Positions 35,428 through 44,973 are shown, counted from the stretch's first letter. The stretch is DNA of 64,000 nt from Variovorax paradoxus (GCF_030815975.1 NZ_JAUSXL010000001.1:124001-188000); one strand, 5' to 3'. A program made the numbers and translations. The notes: generated from the sequence alone by a model not told the origin.

Positions 35428-36396
35428 TCAGGGCACCAGCAGCAGCTTGCCGGTGGTCGCGCGGCTGGCCATGTCGGCGTGGGCCTGGGCGGCATCGGCC
35501 AGCGGATATACGCCGCCGACATGGACTTTCAGCTTGCCTTCGGCAATCCAGCTGAACAGTCGCGCCGAGTGCGCACGCAGCAGCTCCGGCGTATGGATGT
35601 GATCGAAGAATACCGCGTAGCCCAGCTTGATGCTCCTGGGCAGGCTCATGATGTCGATGGCGCCGGGCCCGCCCAGCACCGGGCCGTACCAGCAAAAGGT
35701 CCCCGAGCGGCGCAGCACGTCCAGCGATCCCTGGAAGGTGCTGGGGCCCGAGCCGTCGAACACCACATGCACGCCCTCGCCGCCGGACAGCTCTCGCGCT
35801 TTCTCGACGAACTTGCCGTCGGTATCGACGATCACGTGATCCGCGCCGGCCGCCGCGGCCACCGCCACCTTGCCCGTCGATGACACGCGGCCGATCACCC
35901 GCCCGCCGCGCAGCTTGATGATCTGCGTCAGCAGCAGCCCGAGGCCGCCGGCCGCCGCGTGGACGAAGGCGATATCGCCCGGCTGGACCGGATGGAAATC
36001 GGTGGCGAAATGGCTGGCGGTCAGGCCTTGCATCATCACCGACGCGGCGGTCTTGTCGTCGATGCCGTCGGGAATGGGCACCAGCGAAGCGGCCGCAATG
36101 GCGATCTTCTGCGCATAGCTGCAAGGCGCGTAGACCCAGGCCACGCGCTGGCCGATCTCGAAGCCCTCGACGCCCTCGCCCACGGCCAGCACGCGGCCCG
36201 CGCCCTCCACGCCCAGGATCTTCGGATTGGGCATCTCGTTCCACGCCATGCCCTGGCGCACGCCGATGTCCATGAAGTTGACGCCGGCGACGGCGATCTG
36301 CACCAGCACCATGCCGCGGCCAGGCACAGGGTCTGGCCACTCCACATAAGCCAGCGCTCCGGTATCGCCGGTCTGGTTCATCACGACTGCTTTCAT
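35428..36396 (-). CDS. NADPH:quinone oxidoreductase family (zinc-independent MDR)
   Basis: 322 residues in the QOR branch of medium-chain dehydrogenases. The N-terminal GroES-like domain contains VQIAVAGVNFMDIGVRQG and LGVEGAGRVLAVGEGV. The nucleotide-binding domain has FVHAAAGGLGLLLTQIIKLRGG (AxxGGxG fingerprint) and DVVFDGSG-like HVVFDGSGPSTF. The zinc ligands of alcohol dehydrogenases are absent, as in quinone reductases. It reduces quinones or enones with NADPH in the cytosol. The start MKAVVMNQTGDTG lies 13 bases after the aldehyde dehydrogenase stop, in one operon with it. Confidence 0.9.
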   Translation of the reverse strand: MKAVVMNQTGDTGALAYVEWPDPVPGRGMVLVQIAVAGVNFMDIGVRQGMAWNEMPNPKILGVEGAGRVLAVGEGVEGFEIGQRVAWVYAPCSYAQKIAIAAASLVPIPDGIDDKTAASVMMQGLTASHFATDFHPVQPGDIAFVHAAAGGLGLLLTQIIKLRGGRVIGRVSSTGKVAVAAAAGADHVIVDTDGKFVEKARELSGGEGVHVVFDGSGPSTFQGSLDVLRRSGTFCWYGPVLGGPGAIDIMSLPRSIKLGYAVFFDHIHTPELLRAHSARLFSWIAEGKLKVHVGGVYPLADAAQAHADMASRATTGKLLLVP

Positions 36397-36409
36397 CGTT
36401 TTTCCTTTT

Positions 36410-37840
36410 TCACGCAATGCCATCCGCGAGGGCGATGGTCTTCGGCTCCAGGAAAGCCTCCATGCCGAAGACGCCGAACTCCCTGCCGACGCCCGACTGC
36501 TTGACTCCACCAAAGGGCGCGGCCAACTCGGGCGCGATGCGATTGACCAGCACGGTGCCGGCCCGCAGCCGCGAGGCCACGCGCAGGGCACGCTGCGCGT
36601 CGGACGAGAAGACATAGGCCTGCAAGCCGTACGGCGAATCGTTCGCGATGTCGATGGCTTCGTTCTCGTCGCCATAGCCGATCATCGAGAGCACCGGACC
36701 GAAGATCTCCTCGCGCGCGATGTCCATGTCGTTGCGCACCTCTGCAAACACGGTGGGCCGCACGAACCAACCTCTTTCAAGACCGTTCGGCCGACCCTCG
36801 CCGCCGGCCACGAGGGTTGCGCCCTGCGCCAGACCGCGGCGGATGAAGTGCTGCACGCGATCGAACTGCGCCTGGCTCGCGAGCGGCCCGACCGCGGTGG
36901 CAGGGTCGCGCGGATCGCCCACGCGCAGTGCGGCCACCGCCGCTCGCACCTGTTCAACGGCAGCCTTCATGTGCGCCCGCGGGATCAGCAGGCGCGTGCC
37001 CGCCACGCAGGCCTGGCCGTTGTTCATGAAGGCGGCATTCAGTGCCAGGGGCAGCGTGGCGGCCAGGTCGGCGTCGTCCAGCACCAGCGTGGCCGACTTG
37101 CCCGAGAGCGCGAGGCTCACGCGCTTCATGGTTTCGACGCCCGCGCGCGCAATGAGCTTTCCGGTCTGCGTGGAACCGGTGAACGAGATCTTCGCGATGC
37201 CCGCACTGGTGGCGATCTCGTCGCCCACATCGCTGCCGCGCCCGAGCAGCACATTGAAGACGCCGGGCGGCAGGCCCGCGTCGTGCAGCGCCTCGGTCAC
37301 GGCCTGCGCCTGCAGCGGGCCCAGCTCGCTCGGCTTGACGACCGAGGCGCAGCCCGCGGCGATGGCCGAAGCCAGCTTGCTGCAGATGCTTCCGGCGGCG
37401 GCGTTCCAGGGCGCAATGAGACCGGCGACGCCGACCGGTTCCATCACCACGGTGGCCTCGCCCAGGCGGCGTTCGAAGGCGTAGTCCCGCAGCGCCTGGG
37501 CCGTGGTGGCGAAGCATTGCGAGGCGTAGTTGCTGACCCACTGCGAGCGTGCCAGCGGACCGCCGTACTCCTCGATGGTGGCCTCGCGGATCTGGTCGGT
37601 GCGCGTCAGCACCGCGGCCTCGAGACGCCCGAGCATGTCGATGCGCTGCGCCCTGGTGCTTCGCGCGAGCGCCGGCTGGGCACGGTTCGCCGCGGCAATG
37701 GCGCGCTTCGCATCCTCGCGGTTCGCCAGCTTCACCGTGCCGATGGGCCGTTCGGTCGCGGGGTTGCAGATCTCCAGCCGCTCGCCGCCCTGCACGGGCA
37801 CGAAGGCGCCATCAATGTATGCCTTGTCGATGTTCCACAT
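36410..37840 (-). CDS. Aldehyde dehydrogenase family protein lacking the usual catalytic glutamate
   Basis: 476 residues with the ALDH fold. The NAD-site motifs PWNAAAG and VVKPSELGPL, the glycine motif SFTGSTQTGK and catalytic Cys278 in NNGQACVAG are present, and the C-terminal EEIFGPV and PFGGVKQSGVGREFG follow. The ELGGK motif that supplies the general base reads LALSGKS, so the position 34 residues before the Cys (residue 244) is Ala instead of Glu. Some ALDH subgroups tolerate this change, with altered chemistry or slower deacylation. The gene is the middle member of the hydrolase-ALDH-QOR operon, with spacings of 12 and 13 bases. Confidence 0.9.
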   Translation of the reverse strand: MWNIDKAYIDGAFVPVQGGERLEICNPATERPIGTVKLANREDAKRAIAAANRAQPALARSTRAQRIDMLGRLEAAVLTRTDQIREATIEEYGGPLARSQWVSNYASQCFATTAQALRDYAFERRLGEATVVMEPVGVAGLIAPWNAAAGSICSKLASAIAAGCASVVKPSELGPLQAQAVTEALHDAGLPPGVFNVLLGRGSDVGDEIATSAGIAKISFTGSTQTGKLIARAGVETMKRVSLALSGKSATLVLDDADLAATLPLALNAAFMNNGQACVAGTRLLIPRAHMKAAVEQVRAAVAALRVGDPRDPATAVGPLASQAQFDRVQHFIRRGLAQGATLVAGGEGRPNGLERGWFVRPTVFAEVRNDMDIAREEIFGPVLSMIGYGDENEAIDIANDSPYGLQAYVFSSDAQRALRVASRLRAGTVLVNRIAPELAAPFGGVKQSGVGREFGVFGMEAFLEPKTIALADGIA

Positions 37841-37852
37841 GGGTTCGCCGCC

Positions 37853-38875
37853 TCACCCGCGCGCCACGTCGACCACCGCCTTCGCGAAGGCCTCGGGCGC
37901 TTCCTGCGGCAGGTTGTGGCCGATGCCGCCACTGACCAGCCGATGTTCGTAGCGCCCCGAGAACTTCTTCGCGTAGGTGCCGGGCTCCGGATGCGGCGCG
38001 CCGTTGGCGTCGCCTTCGAGCGTGATGGTCGGCACGCCGATCAGCGGCGCCTTGGCCAGCCGGTCCTCGAGCGCCTGGTACTTCGCCTCGCCATCGGCCA
38101 GGCCGAGGCGCCAGCGGTAGTTGTGGACCGTGATGGCCACGTGGTCGGGGTTCTCGAATGCCACGGCGCTGCGCTCGAACGTGGCCGCATCGAAGTTCCA
38201 CTTCGGCGAGGCGAGCTGCCAGATGAGCTTGGCGAAGTCGTGGCGGTTCTTCTCGTAGCCCGCGCGGCCGCGCTCGGTCGCGAAGTAGTACTGGTACCAC
38301 CACTGCAGCTCGGCCGCGGGCGGCAGCGGGTTCTTGCCGGCCTGCTGGCTGCCGATCAGGTAGCCGCTGACCGACACCAGCGCCTTCACGCGCTCGGGCC
38401 ACAGCGCGGCCATGATGCAGGCCGTGCGCGCACCCCAGTCGCAGCCGGCCACCGTGGCGGTCTTGATCTTCAAGGCATCCATCAGCGCGATGATGTCCAC
38501 GGCGACGACCGACTGCTGCCCGTTGCGCGGCGTGTCGGCCGACAGGAAGCGGGTGGAACCGTAGCCGCGCAGATAGGGCACGATCACGCGGAAGCCCGCG
38601 GCCGCAAGCTGCGGGGCGACGTCGACGAACATGTGGATGTCGTAGGGCCAGCCGTGAAGAAGGATCACAGGGGCACCGTCAGCGGGGCCGGCTTCGTGGT
38701 AGCCGATGTTGAGCGAGCCCGCATCGATGTTCCTGAGCGGTTCGAGACGCCTCGAGCCGCCTGTGCCGGTGGATTGGGCAAATGCGGGCATGATCGAGGT
38801 CAGCTGGGCGGCGGCGACGCCGAGCGCCGCCTTTGCGAGGAAGGAACGGCGGGGCAAGGGGAGGGAAACAATCAT
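37853..38875 (-). CDS. Tat-exported alpha/beta hydrolase (epoxide hydrolase-like)
   Basis: 340 residues. The N-terminus MIVSLPLPRRSFLAKAALG carries a twin-arginine motif (RRSFL) and a signal peptide ending PAFAQS, so a folded enzyme is exported to the periplasm. The hydrolase core has oxyanion-hole HGWPYD, the nucleophile elbow GCDWGARTA with Asp as nucleophile (epoxide hydrolase or haloalkane dehalogenase type), and the catalytic His in GGIGHNLPQEAPE. The substrate is unknown. The ATG at 38875 has AGGAGAT upstream. It is the first gene of the operon with ALDH and QOR, which suggests breakdown of an ester, epoxide or halide to an aldehyde. Confidence 0.88.
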   Translation of the reverse strand: MIVSLPLPRRSFLAKAALGVAAAQLTSIMPAFAQSTGTGGSRRLEPLRNIDAGSLNIGYHEAGPADGAPVILLHGWPYDIHMFVDVAPQLAAAGFRVIVPYLRGYGSTRFLSADTPRNGQQSVVAVDIIALMDALKIKTATVAGCDWGARTACIMAALWPERVKALVSVSGYLIGSQQAGKNPLPPAAELQWWYQYYFATERGRAGYEKNRHDFAKLIWQLASPKWNFDAATFERSAVAFENPDHVAITVHNYRWRLGLADGEAKYQALEDRLAKAPLIGVPTITLEGDANGAPHPEPGTYAKKFSGRYEHRLVSGGIGHNLPQEAPEAFAKAVVDVARG

Positions 38876-39086
38876 TGAGATCTCCTGGAATCCGAAGTGG
38901 TGGAGCGATTGTTCTGGCAGAGGCGGCCTGGCGACGGCCTTGTGTATGCCTGTGTATCCGGGCCCGCTTCGCCAACAATAAATTTCAATTCCAGGCGCGC
39001 GCCAGGGTGCCAGGCCCGCCAGATCGGCGGGCCGGCGGTGTATCTTCCTTGCGATGCGATCTGCAAATACGGTCAAAGGATCTTCC

Positions 39087-39533
39087 ATGTACATCCCCTG
39101 CCAGCGCATTTCGTGGATGCTGGGTACCGCAATGTCGATGGCCCTGCCGTCGGCACAAGCCGCAACTGCGTGCGAAGACAAGGCCCAGAACCAGGCGCAA
39201 CTGACCGCGTGTGCTGCAGCCGATCTGAAGCAGGCGAACGCCCGGCTCAACCAGCTCTACAGGGAAATGCAGACGCGCTTGAGCGGCGATCAGCGCACCG
39301 TCAAGCTGTTGGTGGACGCCCAGAAGAAATGGCTGGGCTTTCGCGACGCCGAGTGCGCGTTGCAGACCGTGCGGACCACCGGCGGCAGCATTCAATCCAT
39401 GAACGTTGCCAGCTGCCTTGCCGCACTGACGCAAAGCCGCGCCAAGGATTTCGAGAATCTTCTCGGTTGCAGCCTCGCGGCCGGTGAGCAGGAACGCGCC
39501 AGTTGCGCGATACCCCGCGAAGCCAGCCGCTGA
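39087..39533 (+). CDS. LprI-type lysozyme inhibitor family protein (DUF1311)
   Basis: 148 residues with a signal peptide (to about residue 25, ALPSAQAA) and a DUF1311 domain: CEDKAQNQAQLTACAAADLK, ANARLNQLYREMQTRL, AQKKWLGFRDAECAL and a late NVASCLAALTQSRAKDF. The paired cysteines are typical of LprI/YecT-like periplasmic proteins, some of which inhibit lysozyme. The start at 39087 follows AAAGGA; an earlier in-frame ATG would place extra residues before the signal. It is divergent from the hydrolase operon by 211 bases and convergent with the Gfo/Idh gene, with only three bases between the stops. Confidence 0.85.
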   Translation: MYIPCQRISWMLGTAMSMALPSAQAATACEDKAQNQAQLTACAAADLKQANARLNQLYREMQTRLSGDQRTVKLLVDAQKKWLGFRDAECALQTVRTTGGSIQSMNVASCLAALTQSRAKDFENLLGCSLAAGEQERASCAIPREASR

Positions 39534-39536
39534 TAC

Positions 39537-40533
39537 TCATATTCCTCCCTGCCGATACGCCGCCTCCACCAGCGCCAGCGTGCGCAGGTTGTCGGCCGGC
39601 TCGGTCTCGAAGCTGCGGCCGTTGCGCAGGCTGTCGACAAAATGCGCGATCGTCGCCGCGTAGGACGCGAGGTAGCACGCGGGCAGGTCGTACCGCCGCT
39701 CGGCGGGCTGCGCGCCCAGGCAGCGCAGCGTGTCGTTTTCGAGCTCGATGGTCCCCTTGGTGCCGACCAGGGTCAGCCGGTCGGCCTGGGCCGGCGCGCG
39801 GCCGTGCACCGACAGGTTGGCCAGCAACGCCACCGGGGCCTGCGAAGCGGTCTCGAAGGACAGGAAGGCCCGGTCTTCGCCGCGCATCGCCGGGCTCGCG
39901 CGCCCGAGCCGCGCATGCACCAGCGTCAGCTCGCCCAGCAGAAAACGCAGCGTGTCGATGTGGTGAATCAGTATCTCCATCACCAGCGCGCGCTCGAGAC
40001 CGGCGATGAAGGGCTGGCGCTCGAGCGCGGGCAGCCTGCCGGCCTCGTCGGGCAACAGGCCGGAGGTCAACAGGGTCATGCTCGCCTGGACCACGTCGCC
40101 GATGCGGCCCTCGGCCAGCCATCCTGCGAGGTCGCGGTAGCAAGGGCGGAAGCGCCAGTTCTCGTGAACCATGAGCCGGCACCGGGGCGCCACTTCGTCG
40201 GCCAGTGCACGGGCTTCCGCGAGCGTGGGAGCCAAAGGTTTCTGGCACAGCACAGCCAGACCGCGCTGCGCCGCTGCGCGCACGATGGGCGCATGAAACT
40301 CGCGCGGCGCCGCCACGTCGACCGCATCGAGCGGCACCGCATCGAACATGTCCTGTGCACTCGCAAACACCCGGGCGATGCCGAACTCGCGCGCACGCGC
40401 CTCGGCGTTCGCGGTGTTCGGATCGGCGACGGCCACAACCGTGGCTTGCCCCTCGAGGGCTCGCCAGCCCGCAAGGTGGTGCGAGGTGACCCACCCCCGC
40501 CCCCACCAGGCCCACGCGCAAAGGCGTCGTCAT
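39537..40533 (-). pseudogene. Gfo/Idh/MocA oxidoreductase with a single-base frameshift near the N-terminus
   Basis: The reading from the ATG at 40533 starts MTTPLRVGLVGAG, the Rossmann glycine motif, but then leaves frame. One base fewer would give VGAGWVTSHHLAGWRAL and continue into AVADPNTANAEARAREFG and the full remaining protein (about 330 residues in total). The extra base falls in a run of five C on the plus strand (40494-40498). The C-terminal part is intact, with catalytic Lys motif CQKPLAP and MEILIHHIDTLRFLLGE. It overlaps the ATPase gene (ATGA). It would oxidise a sugar imported by the linked ABC system. It may be truly broken, phase-variable or a sequencing error. Confidence 0.85.
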
Positions 40534-41648
40534 GGCGCGCCCACGTCGGCGGCGGGGATCGCTTTCTCCGTGAGGGCATCGAACAGATAGAGGGCTTCGT
40601 TCGGAATGCTCAGGCCGACGCGGTCACCGATGCTGCTCCTCACGTCGCGATGCAGGCGCGCCATGACCTCGCCGGCATCGCCCTCCAGCGAGACCATGAG
40701 GAGCGTCTCCGCACCCAGCGGCTCGATGGCCGAGACCACGCCTCGCAGCGTGCCGCTGTCCCCGCGGGCTTCGTGCAATTGCAGTTCTTCAGGCCGCACG
40801 CCGACCAGCAGTTCGCCCGCCGGAGGCAGCGCGGCGCGGGCCCATCGAGCAAGCGACAGCTCGCTTCCCCCCAACGCCGCAACGGGAGAGGGCTGGCCCG
40901 GTGCGATGCGGGCCTTGAGGATGTTCATCGGCGGGTTGCCGAGAAAGCGGGCGACGAAGGCATCGGCCGGTGCACGATAGACGTCCAGCGGCTTGCCGAC
41001 CTGGGCGACCTTGCCCTTGTTCATGACGCAGATCCGCTGGCCCATCGTCATGGCCTCGACCTGGTCGTGCGTGACGTAGATCATGGTCGCGCCCAGCCGG
41101 TGGTGCAGCCGCACCAGTTCGTTGCGGGTGTTCACCCGCAGCGCTGCATCGAGGTTCGACAGCGGCTCGTCGAACAGGAAGACCTTGGGTTCGCGCACGA
41201 TCGCGCGGCCCAGCGCCACGCGTTGCCGCTGGCCGCCCGACAACGCCGCGGGCTTGCGCGCCAGCAGCTCGTTCAGGCCCAGGATGTCGGCGGCCGACTT
41301 CACGCGCGCGGAGATCTGCCGGCTGTCGACCTTGCGCCGCCGAAGACCGAACGACAGATTGTCGGCCACGCTCATGTGCGGATAGAGCGCGTAGGACTGG
41401 AACACCATGGCGATGTCGCGGTCCTTGGCGGGGACCTCGTTGACCTTGCGCGCGTCGATGACCAGCGAGCCTTCGCTGATCGCCTCCAGCCCCGCGATCA
41501 TGCGCAGCGTGGTCGACTTCCCGCAGCCCGAGGGCCCGAGCAGGACCATGAATTCGCCGTCCTGGACGGACAGCGACACGTCGTCGACGGCGGGCTGCGC
41601 CGTGCCCTTGTAGCGCTTGAAGATGTTTTCGAGATGGACTGCTGCCAC
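40530..41648 (-). CDS. Carbohydrate ABC transporter ATPase (MalK/UgpC type)
   Basis: 372 residues. The ATPase domain has Walker A LGPSGCGKSTTLRMI, a Q-loop in AMVFQSYALYPHM, signature LSGGQRQRVALGRAI, Walker B VFLFDEPLSNLD and H-loop YVTHDQ. The C-terminal TOBE-type regulatory part (GVRPEELQLHEA) is typical of sugar importers. The start is a GTG at 41648 with GGGGAA upstream; no Met fits before the family start AAVHLENIFKRYKG. It energises the two permeases encoded just upstream and is translationally coupled to the dehydrogenase downstream. Confidence 0.92.
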   Translation of the reverse strand: MAAVHLENIFKRYKGTAQPAVDDVSLSVQDGEFMVLLGPSGCGKSTTLRMIAGLEAISEGSLVIDARKVNEVPAKDRDIAMVFQSYALYPHMSVADNLSFGLRRRKVDSRQISARVKSAADILGLNELLARKPAALSGGQRQRVALGRAIVREPKVFLFDEPLSNLDAALRVNTRNELVRLHHRLGATMIYVTHDQVEAMTMGQRICVMNKGKVAQVGKPLDVYRAPADAFVARFLGNPPMNILKARIAPGQPSPVAALGGSELSLARWARAALPPAGELLVGVRPEELQLHEARGDSGTLRGVVSAIEPLGAETLLMVSLEGDAGEVMARLHRDVRSSIGDRVGLSIPNEALYLFDALTEKAIPAADVGAP

Positions 41649-41698
41649 GGTGGTTCCCCGGTCGTTGGAGTTGTTGGAAGGAGGACGGAGCCTGGCGC

Positions 41699-42589
41699 TC
41701 ACTTGACGGCGCCGGCCGTCATGCCCTGGATGAGCTTCTCGGAGAAGAAGGCGTACAGCACCACGACCGGAATGACCGCGATCATCATGCCGGTGGCGAT
41801 CATCCCGATGTCCTGGAAGTAGTCGCCCATGTACGCACGAATGCCGATGGGGAGCGTGCGCGCGCTCTGGTCGCTCAGCAGCACCACCGCGAACAGGAAC
41901 TCGTTCCAGAGCTGGATGAAGTTCAGGATGATGGTGGTCGCGATCGCCGGCATGCCTACCGGCAGCACGATGCGCCAGAAGATCTCGAAGTCGGAATACC
42001 CGTCCATCTTGGCGGCATCGAACAGGTCCTGCGGGATGCGCGCAAAGAAGCCTTCGAGCAGATACACCGTCAGCGGCAACTGCAGGCTCACGTACACGAT
42101 CATCAGGCCGAGCCGGGAGTTGTAGAGGTCGTACTCCACCAGCACCTGGAACAGCGAGATCAGAATGATCTGTGGCGGGAAAACGATCGAGCTGAACAGG
42201 ATGAAGTAGACCAGCCGGTTGCCGCGAAAGTTGTAGCGCGCCAGGCAATGCGCCGCCGCAGCGCCCAGCAGCGTGACGATGGCTACCGCGGAAACGACGA
42301 TGAGCGTGCTGTTCCAGAAGTACTGCGCAAAGTTCGAGTCCACCCATGCGATGCAGAACTTCTCCCAATGAAAGGTTTCGGGCCATGCGAAGTGGTTGGC
42401 GCTGATCTCGGACGTCGTGCGCACCGACATCGTTCCGATCCACAGGAAAGGCAGCGCGGAGTAGAGCGTGTACAGCACCACGGCGGCCATGAGACCGCCG
42501 TTGCGCAGCATGCGCGAGAGCGTGGTCGAGAGCGAATCGCGATGATCGGCCGCGACGGGCGGTTTCAGGATGGTGGAGGCCGAGGTCAT
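41699..42589 (-). CDS. Carbohydrate ABC transporter permease (MalG type)
   Basis: 296 residues with six membrane segments (first around LMAAVVLYTLYSALPFLWIG) and the EAA loop DLFDAAKMDGYSDFEIFWRIVLP near the C-terminus that contacts the ATPase. The terminal VVVLYAFFSEKLIQGMTAGAVK matches the ending of MalG/UgpE-like subunits. Its start at 42589 lies five bases after the stop of the other permease, so they form one heteromeric inner-membrane channel for a sugar or sugar acid. Confidence 0.92.
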   Translation of the reverse strand: MTSASTILKPPVAADHRDSLSTTLSRMLRNGGLMAAVVLYTLYSALPFLWIGTMSVRTTSEISANHFAWPETFHWEKFCIAWVDSNFAQYFWNSTLIVVSAVAIVTLLGAAAAHCLARYNFRGNRLVYFILFSSIVFPPQIILISLFQVLVEYDLYNSRLGLMIVYVSLQLPLTVYLLEGFFARIPQDLFDAAKMDGYSDFEIFWRIVLPVGMPAIATTIILNFIQLWNEFLFAVVLLSDQSARTLPIGIRAYMGDYFQDIGMIATGMMIAVIPVVVLYAFFSEKLIQGMTAGAVK

Positions 42590-42594
42590 GAAAA

Positions 42595-43557
42595 TCAGTA
42601 CTCCATGCGCTCGCGGCGACGGAACAGCACGTTGAAGAAGACGACGAAACCGACCACCACGAAGAACCACACGACCGCAATCGCCGACGGATAGCCGAGG
42701 TCGAAGGTGTTCCAGTTGAAGGCCCGCTTGTACACATAGGTCGACACCGTTTCGGTCGACCACACCGGGCCGCCCTCGGTCATGATCCAGACCAGGTCGA
42801 AAACCTTCATCTTCCCGATGAAGGCGAGGATGTAGAGGTTGAGCAAGGTGGGCCACAGCATGGGCACGATGATGTCGGTGAGCTTGTGCCACCAGCCGCA
42901 GTTGTCGAGCTCGGCCGCCTCGAGCACCTCGGAAGGCAGCGAATGCAGCGCGGCAAGGCAAACGACCATGTTGAAGCCCGCCCACTTCCATGCGTGGGTC
43001 ACGATCAGCGAGCCCAGCGCGAAACGCGGGTCGCCCAGCCAGGCCTGCGCCCAGCTCCCGAGCCCCATCGCGCGCAAGAGGCCGTTCACGACACCCCAGT
43101 CGTAGTTGTAGATCCAGACCCACATGATCCCCACGACCACATAGGACAGCAGCACGGGCGTGAACCACGCCACGCGCAGGAAGCGCGAGAACGGCACGCC
43201 GGCGTACAGGCACAGCGCCAGGAGCAGCCCGACCACCACGTCGAGGACGGGTCCGATGACCGACCAGATGGCGGTGTTGCGCACAGCCGCCCAGAACGTC
43301 TTGTCCTTGAACACCTCGGCATAGTGAGTCCAGCCGACGAACTCCGACGAAGCCAGGTCGGCCACGTTGAAGAAGCTGTTGTAGAAGGTGCGCAGCACCG
43401 GATAGGCCGTCAGGGCCGCATACACGATCAATGCCGGCGCGAGGAACAGCATCACCGTGGGCAGCGAAGCGCGCCGGGAGTCGGCCTCCGGCGCGGAAAG
43501 CCAGGACGCGAGCGTGCGGCGCATCGCCGCCGCGGCGCCGGAAGAAGGATCACTCAT
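42595..43557 (-). CDS. Carbohydrate ABC transporter permease (MalF/UgpA type)
   Basis: 320 residues. After a short cytoplasmic N-terminus come about six membrane segments (TVMLFLAPALIVYAALTAYP, then others). The EAA-type loop reads EVLEAAELDNCGWWHKLTDIIVP. The ending is FFNVLFRRRERMEY. The start MSDPSSGAAA at 43557 was chosen as the first Met near the binding-protein stop, 25 bases away. It pairs with the MalG-type permease as the transport channel. Confidence 0.92.
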   Translation of the reverse strand: MSDPSSGAAAAMRRTLASWLSAPEADSRRASLPTVMLFLAPALIVYAALTAYPVLRTFYNSFFNVADLASSEFVGWTHYAEVFKDKTFWAAVRNTAIWSVIGPVLDVVVGLLLALCLYAGVPFSRFLRVAWFTPVLLSYVVVGIMWVWIYNYDWGVVNGLLRAMGLGSWAQAWLGDPRFALGSLIVTHAWKWAGFNMVVCLAALHSLPSEVLEAAELDNCGWWHKLTDIIVPMLWPTLLNLYILAFIGKMKVFDLVWIMTEGGPVWSTETVSTYVYKRAFNWNTFDLGYPSAIAVVWFFVVVGFVVFFNVLFRRRERMEY

Positions 43558-43582
43558 GCCGATCGCTCCGAGCCTGCCGCAA

Positions 43583-44911
43583 TCAGCTCGAGGCCTTGCA
43601 TGCCGCATCCATCTGCACCGCTGCGTCGTTCACGCTCATCAAACCACCGGGGAAGGCCCGGTTGAGCACCTGTGCGAAGGTGTCACCGCACTTGCCGCTC
43701 ATGTAGTGCAGCGGTGTCCCGATGAAGTACCTGGCGCCGGCTCCGCGTTCCTGCAGTTCCTTGAAGTACGGCGCATAGATGCTGGTGATGCGGGACGGAT
43801 CTGTCCTGACCCCTGTCTGCAGCAGCACGCTCTCCATCCACTTGTTGCCGTTCTCCACGGTGGCGAGCGACGAGAGCATCTTGCCCGCGCATTCCTTGTT
43901 CTTGCTTCGCGCATACATCACGTAGCTGCCGCCGACCGCCAAGGTCTTGCATTCAGGACACTTGCTGCCATCCATCGCCGGGTACTTCATCAGGCCGAGC
44001 GCGAAGTCCTTGGGCTGCCCGCCCTTCTCCGGTGCCACGAAGGCACGCCCGGTGTACCAGCTCGCGATCGGGAACATCAGCGCGCCGGGGTTGGTGTGGA
44101 AGTAGTAGTGCGACTCGCCCAGCTTCATCGTGGCCATGCTCCTGGGGAACATGCCGGCATCGACCAGCTGCTTGACCCAGGTCATGGCCTCGATCACGCG
44201 CGGGTCCTGGAACGGCAGCCTGCCGGTCAGGAGCTTCTCGTAGTCTTCTGTGCCCAGCTTGCGCAGCAGGATTTCCTGCAGGAAGTACGCGCCCGGGTAA
44301 GGCCGGTCGCCCACGCCCGTGGCTGTTGGCGTGATGCCGGCGGCGACCGAGCGCTTGATCATGTCGGCGAACTGGGCCTGCGTCATCTGCATGCCGGCCG
44401 GCGGCGTCACGCCGATCTTCTTCATCAGATCGCGGTTGTAGTAGAGCTCGACCGAGTAGGCCTCCTGCGGCATGGCGTAGACCTTGCCGTTCCACGTCCA
44501 CGCGCGCTTCGCCCAGTCCTCGAGGTTGGCCAGGTCGATGTATTTGTCGAGCGGCTCGAGGTAGCCGCTTTTGGCAAATGCGATCTCGTCGGGCTCCAGC
44601 CAGAAGATGTCCGGCGCCTGGCCGGTGCGCACGGAGGTTTTCACGGAGGTGTAGAGGTCTGCCTTCTGGACGAACTGCAGATTGACCTTGCACTGCGGCG
44701 TGGCCGCTTCGAACTGCTTCACCCGCTCTTCGATGAAGCTGCGCTTGGAGGCCTCGTCGGGCCAGTGGCTCCACATCGCGAGCGTCTGCTGCTGCGCAAC
44801 GGCGGGCATGCCGATCAACGCGAGCACGGTGCCGGCCAGCGCGATCGCCGCTGCGCTTCGGCGGCCCGGGCCAAGGCCTGGCCAGGCCGCGGGACGAGAA
44901 AAAAATGTCAT
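43583..44911 (-). CDS. ABC transporter extracellular sugar-binding protein (family 1)
   Basis: 442 residues with a signal peptide (cleavage after PAVAQQ) and a family 1 solute-binding fold. Recognised segments are LAMWSHWPDEASKRSFIEE, APDIFWLEPDEIAFAKSGYLEPLD, KVYAMPQEAYSVELYYNRDLMKKIG and YYFHTNPGALMFPIASW. It captures the substrate in the periplasm and delivers it to the permeases. The ATG at 44911 follows AAAGGAGAC. As the second gene in the operon after the DapA-like enzyme, it is likely induced by the pathway substrate through the LysR regulator. Confidence 0.92.
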   Translation of the reverse strand: MTFFSRPAAWPGLGPGRRSAAAIALAGTVLALIGMPAVAQQQTLAMWSHWPDEASKRSFIEERVKQFEAATPQCKVNLQFVQKADLYTSVKTSVRTGQAPDIFWLEPDEIAFAKSGYLEPLDKYIDLANLEDWAKRAWTWNGKVYAMPQEAYSVELYYNRDLMKKIGVTPPAGMQMTQAQFADMIKRSVAAGITPTATGVGDRPYPGAYFLQEILLRKLGTEDYEKLLTGRLPFQDPRVIEAMTWVKQLVDAGMFPRSMATMKLGESHYYFHTNPGALMFPIASWYTGRAFVAPEKGGQPKDFALGLMKYPAMDGSKCPECKTLAVGGSYVMYARSKNKECAGKMLSSLATVENGNKWMESVLLQTGVRTDPSRITSIYAPYFKELQERGAGARYFIGTPLHYMSGKCGDTFAQVLNRAFPGGLMSVNDAAVQMDAACKASS

Positions 44912-44973
44912 GTGTGTCTCCTTTGTATGAATCCGGATCAGGCATCGATGCGGTCTTCGCCGCCGCAATGGAT

